Below, piece by piece: positions 24,525-32,498 of a DNA stretch of 32,498 nt (position 1 is the stretch's first letter; every line of letters starts with the position of its first letter). Below the pieces are notes generated by a model. It saw only the letters and a program-made list of their open reading frames with translations. It was not told the origin of the DNA and did no database searches. Origin of the DNA: Bacteroidetes bacterium ADurb.Bin012 (GTDB lineage Bacteria; Bacteroidota; Bacteroidia; Bacteroidales; TTA-H9); NCBI GenBank assembly GCA_002071415.1, contig MWFC01000026.1, positions 1 through 32,498 on the forward strand, given 5' to 3'. The position numbers and the translations under genes are program-made.

Positions 24525-25583
24525 ATGACAGATGATACAACAAAAGTGACAAAAGACTACAGTTCGGAAAAGTTATTTCTATTCCTTTCGATATGGGGGA
24601 AACCATTGCTAATTGTAACAATTATTGCATTCTTTGCTTCACTCATATTTTCTTCCTCATATTTTATCAAGCCAAAGTATAAGTCGACCCTGATCATGTA
24701 TCCTGTTTCGACGAGCAGTATTTCGAAGGCATTGTTATCCAACACTTATGGAATTCAACAGGATGTACTCGAATTCGGTGCCGAAGAACAAGCCGAACAA
24801 ATGTTGCAGATACTCAACTCGAATCTCATTAGAGACAGAATCATTGCAAAATATGATTTAGCCAACCATTATGGAATAAAGCCCCGCGAAAAATACAGGC
24901 TCACCAAGCTTTATAAAGAATATGAAAACAACATTACTTTTCGCCGCACTGAAAATATGGCCATAAAGGTTTCCGTTCTCGATCATGACCCTCAGACAGC
25001 AGCTGATATAGCCAATGATATTGCAGCCTTGTTCGACAGTACAAAAACCGCCATGCAACGCGAAAGAGCCCTGAAGGCTTTTCATATTGTAGAAGGAGAA
25101 TATCTTAAAAAGCAAGCCGAAATTCAGCAAATGGAAGATTCGCTGGTTAAACTCAGAGAATTAGGAGTGTTCGACTATGAAACCCAAACCGAAATGATCA
25201 ATCAGCAATTAGCTGTGGAGATTGCCAGAGGAAATACTCGCGGGATTCAAGCCCTACAAGCCCAGCTTGATGTCCTTGCACGTTATGGGGGAGCTTATGT
25301 ATCGATACGAAATCAGCTCGAATTCGAAAAAAAACAATTGAGTGACCTCAAGGCCAAATACGAAGAAGCCCGTGTAGATGCCTTCGAATTCCTGCCACAA
25401 AAATTCGTGGTTACTACAGCTTACAAGGCCGAAAAAAAATCCTATCCCATCCGATGGCTCATCGTTACACTTACTGTTATTTCATCCTTATTCCTGGCGA
25501 CAATCATCATCATCGTCCTTGAAAACTACTCCTCTTTGAAAGCTAAAAAAAAAATTTCAAACCCAATAATACTTTCCCCCTAA
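24525..25583 (+). CDS. Wzz-like polysaccharide chain-length/export co-polymerase (copy 1)
   Basis: This is a 352-residue inner-membrane protein of the Wzz/PCP type, which sets glycan chain length with the polymerase. It has a cytoplasmic N-tail, TM1 (about 27-48), a periplasmic domain with a long coiled-coil-like helical part (about 180-290) and TM2 (about 310-333). The sequence SSSYFIKPKYKSTLIMYP after TM1 fits the family. The usual PxxPxxxxxP motif before TM2 is reduced to a single Pro (AYKAEKKSYP). It has no kinase domain, so it is PCP-1-like. A paralogue follows 92 bp downstream. Confidence 0.82.
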   Translation: MTDDTTKVTKDYSSEKLFLFLSIWGKPLLIVTIIAFFASLIFSSSYFIKPKYKSTLIMYPVSTSSISKALLSNTYGIQQDVLEFGAEEQAEQMLQILNSNLIRDRIIAKYDLANHYGIKPREKYRLTKLYKEYENNITFRRTENMAIKVSVLDHDPQTAADIANDIAALFDSTKTAMQRERALKAFHIVEGEYLKKQAEIQQMEDSLVKLRELGVFDYETQTEMINQQLAVEIARGNTRGIQALQAQLDVLARYGGAYVSIRNQLEFEKKQLSDLKAKYEEARVDAFEFLPQKFVVTTAYKAEKKSYPIRWLIVTLTVISSLFLATIIIIVLENYSSLKAKKKISNPIILSP

Positions 25584-25675
25584 ATTTTGATACTTATCTG
25601 CACAATAAATCTCATAAATTTCTCATTTTTCTTAAAAACTTCATACCTGAACCAATTACCTTTAATTTGCTGACC

Positions 25676-26635
25676 ATGGAAAATTATTTTAGGAACCTCA
25701 AACTGATTGAAATACTGATTAAATGGAAATGGCATTTAAGTATAATAGTCGTGGCTACCATCGTGCTCTCAGTAATCTTTTCGAGTCCTTCATTCATCAA
25801 ACCCCGATACAAATCTTCAGCCGTATTGTATCCTTCCAATATCAAAGAATATTCCGATGAAAGCCTCACCGAGCAGATGTTGCAGATCATGCAATCCACC
25901 GATATACGCGACAGCTTAATTCAAAAATTCAGTCTTATCAAACATTATAAAATCGATACCACCAAGAAATATTGGAAATCGAATCTTTATTGGAATTACA
26001 ACCACAACGTAAAAATCAACAAAACACAATACGAAGCCGTTCTTATCGAGGTGTACGATTTTGATCCCTATCAGGCCAGAGACATGGTGAATTCTATTAT
26101 CAATTTCTATAATCATAAGATTGCCAGCCTTCATAACGAAAAATTCAACGAAGTGGTGGCCATGTACGAACGCTATCTTACACGAAAATCACATGAGTTG
26201 GATTCCCTCAAAGACCTCATGCGCGACTTGGGCGTGAATTACAACCTGCTCGACTTTAGCTTTCAAACGCAGCAAGTGGTGAAGGGTTATCTGGGAACAA
26301 CCGACTTCGGAGGAGGAAGAATCAATACGAACGAAGTGCAGCGTATTCGCAAAAACATGGAAGAAAAAGGTGGAGATCTTATTATGCTCCAGGAATTGAT
26401 AAGACAGGAAGCCGCCAATTATGCTTTAATTAAAAAAGATTACGATCGAGCTTACATGGATCACGACCGTCAATTTACCTATTCGAACATCATATCAAGC
26501 CCTCAGGTACCCGATAAAAAGGCAACTCCAGTAAGATGGATCATCGTTCTCGTATCTACTTTGAGTGTTCTGCTCTTATCAGTTATAGTGATTGGCATTA
26601 TTGAGAACAGCCGGCTAAAAAAAGAAAATGCCTAA
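25676..26635 (+). CDS. Wzz-like polysaccharide chain-length/export co-polymerase (copy 2)
   Basis: This second Wzz-type protein has 319 residues from ATG 25676. An in-frame TTG nine nt upstream is less likely. The layout matches copy 1: TM1 (about 18-40), then SFIKPRYKSSAVLYPSN, EQMLQIMQSTDIRDSLI, a helical periplasmic part, and TM2 (about 287-310). It keeps the complete proline motif PQVPDKKATP before TM2, unlike copy 1. It is 2 bp from the ligase/polymerase gene, so the two are coupled. Confidence 0.82.
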   Translation: MENYFRNLKLIEILIKWKWHLSIIVVATIVLSVIFSSPSFIKPRYKSSAVLYPSNIKEYSDESLTEQMLQIMQSTDIRDSLIQKFSLIKHYKIDTTKKYWKSNLYWNYNHNVKINKTQYEAVLIEVYDFDPYQARDMVNSIINFYNHKIASLHNEKFNEVVAMYERYLTRKSHELDSLKDLMRDLGVNYNLLDFSFQTQQVVKGYLGTTDFGGGRINTNEVQRIRKNMEEKGGDLIMLQELIRQEAANYALIKKDYDRAYMDHDRQFTYSNIISSPQVPDKKATPVRWIIVLVSTLSVLLLSVIVIGIIENSRLKKENA

Positions 26636-26637
26636 TT

Positions 26638-28137
26638 ATGTCAGCTGCTTTTCATAAAATCAGCTCTATCGAAAAATACAAGGTGAAGTGGTTATACCTC
26701 ATTATGGCCGCTTTCATCCTTCTGAATACTTATCTTATTTCACGCGATACCTACTGGGCTCTTGCCATTCCCATCTTAGTAGCCCTTGCTCTTTTATTCG
26801 TTTTTGCATTCGATATCGTTATTCTTTTAGTAGCCTTCTTAACTCCTTTGTCGATTGTTTTACAAGATTTTGACCTGGGAGTTAGCATTTCTGTCCCTTC
26901 GGAGATTTTACTTATTGGTCTAATGCTTTTCTTCATCATAAAGATCATTTATGATAGCGACATTGACCGCTCGTTTTTCCGTCATCCTTTGAGCATACTC
27001 ATTATTATCCATCTGGCGTGGATGTTGATTACCTGTTTGTCGAGCGAGTTACCTTTAGTATCATTCAAATACCTTCTCTCTCAATTGTGGTTTATTGTGC
27101 CCATGTATTTTATGGGAATTCTATACTTTAAGAACGAGAAGAATATTCGAAGATTCATTCGAGTATATATCGCTTCTTTATTGATTGTGATAGTTTATAC
27201 GACCATTCGCCATGCCAAGGTGGGTTTCGACGAAGAAATAGGGCACTGGGTGATGTATCCTTTTTACAATGACCATACGGCCTATGGAGCCATTACTGCT
27301 TTACTAATCCCTGTAAGTTTTTCCCTCTCACTCGATAAGAGCCATGGCCGCTTCTGGCAATGGTTTGCCATTATCTCCACCATCATGCTTTCAATTGGAT
27401 TGTACCTTTCGTTTAGCCGCGCTGCATGGATTGGACTTTTAGGCGGAGTTATCGTTTTTATTCTGGTTCTTTTAAAAATTCCGTTCAAATGGATTTTAAC
27501 CACACTCATCCTCGTGATCGGGCTCTTCTTCGCCTTTCAGCAGCAAATCATCGATCGCCTCGAAAAGAACAAACAAGATTCTTCGGCCAATTTTGTAGAA
27601 CACGTTAAATCCATAGCCAATATCCGAACCGATGCATCCAATCTCGAACGTATCAATCGTTGGCAAGCTGCACTTCGTTTGTACAAGGAAAGGCCAATCG
27701 TTGGATGGGGTCCGGGAACTTATCAGTTTATTTATGCTCCTTATCAACTTTCTAAAGAAAAAACCATCATTTCGACCAATGCTGGCGATAAAGGCAATGC
27801 CCACAGCGAATATATCGGGCCACTTGCTGAAAGAGGACTCTTAGGTACAATTCTCATTGTTCTTATATTTTCTTTTTCTATCTACTATGGTTTCAGAGTT
27901 TACTACAAAGCTAGCTCACGACATCACCGACAACTGGCTATCGGCATCATCATCGGCTTGATTACTTATTATATTCATGGCTTCATGAATAATTTCCTCG
28001 ATACTGATAAACTGAGCGTGCCATTCTGGGCCTTCTATGCTATGATCGTTTCACTCGATATGTATTATACCAATAAAAAAAATTCCCCTCGATCGGATAT
28101 CTCGACCCCTCCTTTGGAAAAACCTACCGATTCTTAA
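26638..28137 (+). CDS. O-antigen ligase / Wzy-like polymerase family protein
   Basis: This 499-residue inner-membrane protein has about 12 helices and belongs to the O-antigen ligase (Wzy_C) family. It either polymerises repeat units or joins glycan to a lipid acceptor; sequence alone does not separate these. The family signature region is a large periplasmic loop (about residues 315-400) with NLERINRWQAALRLYKERP, GWGPGTYQ and NAHSEYIGPLAERGLLG, and SFSRAAWIGLLGG in a preceding helix. It forms a unit with the second Wzz-like gene, and lptE follows 22 bp downstream. Confidence 0.87.
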   Translation: MSAAFHKISSIEKYKVKWLYLIMAAFILLNTYLISRDTYWALAIPILVALALLFVFAFDIVILLVAFLTPLSIVLQDFDLGVSISVPSEILLIGLMLFFIIKIIYDSDIDRSFFRHPLSILIIIHLAWMLITCLSSELPLVSFKYLLSQLWFIVPMYFMGILYFKNEKNIRRFIRVYIASLLIVIVYTTIRHAKVGFDEEIGHWVMYPFYNDHTAYGAITALLIPVSFSLSLDKSHGRFWQWFAIISTIMLSIGLYLSFSRAAWIGLLGGVIVFILVLLKIPFKWILTTLILVIGLFFAFQQQIIDRLEKNKQDSSANFVEHVKSIANIRTDASNLERINRWQAALRLYKERPIVGWGPGTYQFIYAPYQLSKEKTIISTNAGDKGNAHSEYIGPLAERGLLGTILIVLIFSFSIYYGFRVYYKASSRHHRQLAIGIIIGLITYYIHGFMNNFLDTDKLSVPFWAFYAMIVSLDMYYTNKKNSPRSDISTPPLEKPTDS

Positions 28138-28159
28138 GAATTATCTCTCTGTAAACCTT

Positions 28160-28666
28160 ATGCCCGTAAAAAAAACCATCCTTTTGTTTTTGATCGCCCT
28201 CGTATCCTCAAGCTGCAGAATGAGTTATTCATTTACAGGAGCCTCTATCCCTATCGAAGCAAAAACTATCAGTATCGATTATTTCCCTAATCAGGCTTCA
28301 CTGGTTGTGCCCTCACTCAGTCAAACATTGACCGAAGCTCTGAGAAACCGCTTCATTACTCAAACTCCCCTACAACTCATACGACGAAACGGCGATTTAA
28401 ATATAGAAGGTAGCATCATCAGTTATATCACTCAACCCGTTGCCATACAAGGTACCGAACAAGCCGCCCTTAATCGCCTGACCATCAGCGTGAGAGTTAA
28501 ATTCACCAATAAATTCGATGAAAAACAAAACTTCGAACAAACATTTACCCGTTTCGAAGATTATCCTTTTACGGCTAACCTGAATGCAGTCCAGGATAAC
28601 CTGATTCAACTCATTGTCGAAGCTCTGGTTGACGATATTTTCAATAAAGCAGTGGTTAACTGGTAA
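28160..28666 (+). CDS. lptE: LptE-like LPS-assembly lipoprotein
   Basis: This 168-residue lipoprotein carries a signal sequence with lipobox VSSSC (Cys19). The rest matches Bacteroidota Lpt[23 protein letters not shown], a helix [38 protein letters not shown], and beta strands ending with [11 protein letters not shown]. LptE partners LptD in the outer membrane to insert LPS. It lies between the O-antigen ligase family gene and the TPR-like gene (5-bp gap), in keeping with LPS export. Confidence 0.88.
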   Translation: MPVKKTILLFLIALVSSSCRMSYSFTGASIPIEAKTISIDYFPNQASLVVPSLSQTLTEALRNRFITQTPLQLIRRNGDLNIEGSIISYITQPVAIQGTEQAALNRLTISVRVKFTNKFDEKQNFEQTFTRFEDYPFTANLNAVQDNLIQLIVEALVDDIFNKAVVNW

Positions 28667-28671
28667 ATTCG

Positions 28672-29592
28672 ATGACCCGGACAGAATTTATAGAATTTTT
28701 ACGTAACCCCGAAAAAATCAGTTTATCCAGCATCCATGAGCTATCGGAATTAACCATTCTTTATCCTTATTGCCAAACCGCTCAAATGCTGCTTATTGCT
28801 TCTCTGAAAGCAAAAAACGATATCCGCTATTTCGACCGTTTAAAAGTTTCGGCCGCTTATGCCGGCGACCGTTCAGTATTGAGAAAACTTATAAGTATTA
28901 TCGAGACTTTCATACCCCTTACTTGCGAAACTAAATCAAGCGAAAACCAACCCGCCAAAACATTCTCGGAAAACATAAACCCCAACCTGCCATTCATACC
29001 TCTTCGACCTATCGAAACTTTCGTCCCATATGATGCTGCTATAGATAAAAAACAAGCCCTTTTGGCAAGTATCGAACGCAAACTCGAACAAATCAGACAG
29101 TCCAAAATACAGGCCGACAAACTCGCCCGCGAAGCATTAACTTATGATGAAAAATTTCACTCATCATCCTCTGGCTCACCCTCCCATACTTCTGCAATTT
29201 CAGAAATAACATCAAATTCTTCTGAAGAATTAGTTAATGAACCTCTTGAGAACAATTCTCTCTCATCTAATTTAGAAACTTCCAGTAGGGAAGAAAATTG
29301 GACAGCACCAACTATAAACGAAGGATTGCAATCGAAGATGGATCTCATCGATCGTTTTATACGTGATGAACCTCGTATTGAACGAAAACGAACCAGTTTT
29401 TTTAATCCCGACGATCTCTCTGAAAAAAGCAACACATTTACTGAGGATATCGTTAGTGAAACACTTGCAAAAATTTATGCGCAACAAGGGAAAAAAGAAA
29501 AAGCCATTGAAATTTATAAAAAGCTGAGCTTGTTAAATCCCGAAAAAAGTGCTTATTTTGCAGGCCAAATTCAAAACCTCGAAAAAGAATAA
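28672..29592 (+). CDS. TPR-like protein conserved beside secG in Bacteroidota
   Basis: This 306-residue protein has no signal peptide. The N-terminal part (about 1-80) is helical ([42 protein letters not shown]). A Ser/Glu-rich, probably disordered middle (about 160-215) follows. The C-terminal TPR-like hairpin (about 255-300) reads [36 protein letters not shown] know similar proteins between lptE and secG in Bacteroidota, but their function is not known to me. It is 3 bp before secG, so it is probably co-translated with it. Confidence 0.75.
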   Translation: MTRTEFIEFLRNPEKISLSSIHELSELTILYPYCQTAQMLLIASLKAKNDIRYFDRLKVSAAYAGDRSVLRKLISIIETFIPLTCETKSSENQPAKTFSENINPNLPFIPLRPIETFVPYDAAIDKKQALLASIERKLEQIRQSKIQADKLAREALTYDEKFHSSSSGSPSHTSAISEITSNSSEELVNEPLENNSLSSNLETSSREENWTAPTINEGLQSKMDLIDRFIRDEPRIERKRTSFFNPDDLSEKSNTFTEDIVSETLAKIYAQQGKKEKAIEIYKKLSLLNPEKSAYFAGQIQNLEKE

Positions 29593-29595
29593 GCT

Positions 29596-29964
29596 ATGAG
29601 TACATATATATTTGTTGCAGTTCTTATATTGATAGTCTGCCTCCTGTTGACGCTGGTTGTTTTGGTTCAAAATAGCAAGGGAGGTGGATTGGCCTCCAAT
29701 TTTGCAGGTTCCAATCAATTCTTAGGTGTACGTCGAACAACCGATTTTCTCGAGAAAAGCACATGGACTCTTGCAATTGCATTACTCGTGCTTAGTTTAT
29801 TCTCTGTTGCAGTAATTCCCAGAAATGTCCAGAATAAAACCACCAAAAGCACTGCTGCTGAAGCCTTAAAAGCCCAGCAGGAAGCTGCCAAGAAACAAAT
29901 CGACTATCGACCTGCTCCCGGAATGGAAAATTTCAATCAACCCGTGCAACCTGACGAACAGTAA
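29596..29964 (+). CDS. secG: Preprotein translocase subunit SecG
   Basis: SecG is the auxiliary subunit of the SecYEG channel. The protein has 122 residues with two membrane helices (about 3-24 and 55-75). The conserved loop between them reads VLVQNSKGGGLASNFAGSNQFLGVRR. A polar tail follows (about 80-122), with Ala/Gln- and Pro-rich stretches typical of Bacteroidota SecG. It is the last gene before the terminator at 29986. Confidence 0.95.
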   Translation: MSTYIFVAVLILIVCLLLTLVVLVQNSKGGGLASNFAGSNQFLGVRRTTDFLEKSTWTLAIALLVLSLFSVAVIPRNVQNKTTKSTAAEALKAQQEAAKKQIDYRPAPGMENFNQPVQPDEQ

Positions 29965-29985
29965 CAATGATAGAATAGATACGTG

Positions 29986-30027
29986 AAAAAGTGTCAGACT
30001 GTCATTTTTTTTCTGACACTTTTTTTT
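29986..30027 (+). terminator. Rho-independent terminator after secG
   Basis: The stem GTGTCAGA/TCTGACAC (29991-29998 with 30012-30019) is extended by A/T pairs and followed by T8. It lies 21 bp after the secG stop. Confidence 0.85.
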
Positions 30028-30179
30028 ATTTCAGGGATATACGCAAAGCACTAAAACACAGTCTATCGAGAAAATTTCAGTTTGTCGAATTCAGATGATA
30101 TCTAATAAATCCGTGCTAATTCCCCTCTGGCATAATATTTGACTTTGCCGCCACAGGAAATTTTAAAACATCAAGTATT

Positions 30180-30458
30180 ATGGCAAATATCACTTTAAAA
30201 CCTTTAGCTGACAGAGTGCTGGTAGAACCAGCAGAAGCTGAACAAAAGACAGCGGGTGGAATTATTATCCCCGATACTGCCAAGGAAAAACCGCAAAAAG
30301 GAACTGTAATTGCCGTTGGTAATGGCAAAAAAGACGAACCTCTTACCGTAAAAGTAGGAGATGTAGTTTTATATGGCAAGTACGCAGGTACTGAGATCAA
30401 TATCGATGGAAAGGATTATCTGATTATGCGCGAATCGGATATTCTGGCAATTCTGTGA
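30180..30458 (+). CDS. groES: Co-chaperonin GroES
   Basis: This 92-residue GroES (Cpn10) caps the GroEL ring. Motifs are [12 protein letters not shown] at the N-terminus, the mobile loop [30 protein letters not shown] and [14 protein letters not shown]. It lies 55 bp before groEL. The 150-bp leader has a weak promoter-like TGACTTTG (30140-30147). No CIRCE element (TTAGCACTC-N9-GAGTGCTAA) was found, so HrcA control is not supported by sequence. Confidence 0.98.
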   Translation: MANITLKPLADRVLVEPAEAEQKTAGGIIIPDTAKEKPQKGTVIAVGNGKKDEPLTVKVGDVVLYGKYAGTEINIDGKDYLIMRESDILAIL

Positions 30459-30510
30459 TGAAAACTCATAACAATACAATTCAACACATTAAATCATTAA
30501 ATTCATTTAG

Positions 30511-32151
<1,641 letters not shown>

Positions 32152-32180
32152 GCGTCGGATATTGTTCCTTTGTTCTATAA

Positions 32181-32216
32181 CTGCTCCTTTCGCCCCGGGC
32201 AAAGGAGCAGTTTTTT
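32181..32216 (+). terminator. Rho-independent terminator after groEL
   Basis: The 10-bp stem CTGCTCCTTT/AAAGGAGCAG (32181-32190 with 32201-32210) has a C/G-rich loop and is followed by TTTTTT. Confidence 0.92.
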
Positions 32217-32383
32217 GTGTTTGCCTATACTCCCTTCTCATATCACGGGATAAACAATAATTCTCTCTTCTTGAGGAAACAAAAGCCACGATTTTACTTT
32301 CGAAGCAACTACAAAAATTTAACCCAACTTGAGAGCCTTAGGGATGCAATTTCTTTGTATACAGCAACTTGAATCTTTAACTT

Positions 32384-32498
32384 TCAACTTTCGGGAAACA
32401 CAAATTTTTTCCTGTAAAATGGCATCATTTCATATCCCATTGCTTTATAAATTTTTTGTACTTCCATCCTTGGTTTACTGCATATGCGAATATGCACT
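32384..32498 (-). CDS. Probable GNAT acetyltransferase (C-terminal 37 residues only)
   Basis: An open minus-strand frame enters from the right edge and ends with TGA at 32386-32384. The tail includes KPRMEVQKIYKAMGYEMMPFYRK, the kind of RIYEKMGYE ending seen in GNAT acetyltransferases. Only 37 residues are visible, so the family call is tentative, but the coding frame is plausible. Confidence 0.5.
   Translation of the reverse strand, partial: VHIRICSKPRMEVQKIYKAMGYEMMPFYRKKFVFPES

Noticed and set aside
30040..30179. CIRCE/HrcA operator before groES
   Set aside because: Only a single TTAGCAC-like half (GTGCTAA on the plus strand) is present; no paired arm follows at the required spacing.

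Overview
The window looks like a chromosomal segment of a Bacteroidota (Bacteroidetes) bacterium, most likely near the Bacteroidales. Four things point there: a type IX secretion (T9SS) C-terminal sorting domain, a choice-of-anchor L protein, Bacteroidota-style promoters (-7 element TAnnTTTG a short distance before many starts, mostly without a Shine-Dalgarno), and the gene group lptE - TPR protein - secG - groES - groEL. No tRNA, rRNA, CRISPR array, intact insertion sequence or phage gene was seen.

Left part (1-8574, all on the minus strand). This holds the 5' part of a secreted choice-of-anchor L protein, a Prc-like S41 lipoprotein protease, an 812-residue T9SS cargo protein with a duplicated N-terminal domain and a clear terminator, a TIGR01212/YhcC-like radical SAM protein, and a POT-family transporter with a large inserted loop.

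Middle part (8688-17536). A ClC channel/antiporter with CBS domains is followed by a three-gene proton-translocating transhydrogenase operon (pntA1-pntA2-pntB). Next come a plus-strand MntP-like manganese exporter with a palindrome ahead of it, an unrecognised protein that reads as four degenerate OB-like repeats, and ElbB. Two intergenic regions hold most of the unexplained structure. At 17118-17290 a complete small-RNA unit lies on the minus strand: a strong promoter, about 130 nt with a closing stem and an apical hairpin, and a terminator. It resembles 6S RNA. At 15079-15165 a good plus-strand promoter runs straight into a 14-bp palindrome.

Right part (17537-32498). A minus-strand operon-like run mixes functions: glycosyltransferase, purD, FemAB-like acyltransferase, upp and a MacB/FtsX-type permease. 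From an 86-bp divergent promoter region the plus strand carries a surface-polysaccharide block (Wzx-like flippase, two tandem Wzz-like chain-length proteins, O-antigen ligase/polymerase). This runs into the envelope and chaperone genes lptE, a TPR-like protein, secG, groES and groEL, with terminators after secG and groEL. A minus-strand gene, probably a GNAT acetyltransferase, enters from the right edge.

Polysaccharide export, LPS transport (LptE), Sec translocation and T9SS cargo make this largely an envelope-biogenesis region, interleaved with nucleotide salvage and synthesis (upp, purD), redox (pnt) and ion-transport genes. All functional names come from reading the protein sequences; no database search was run.
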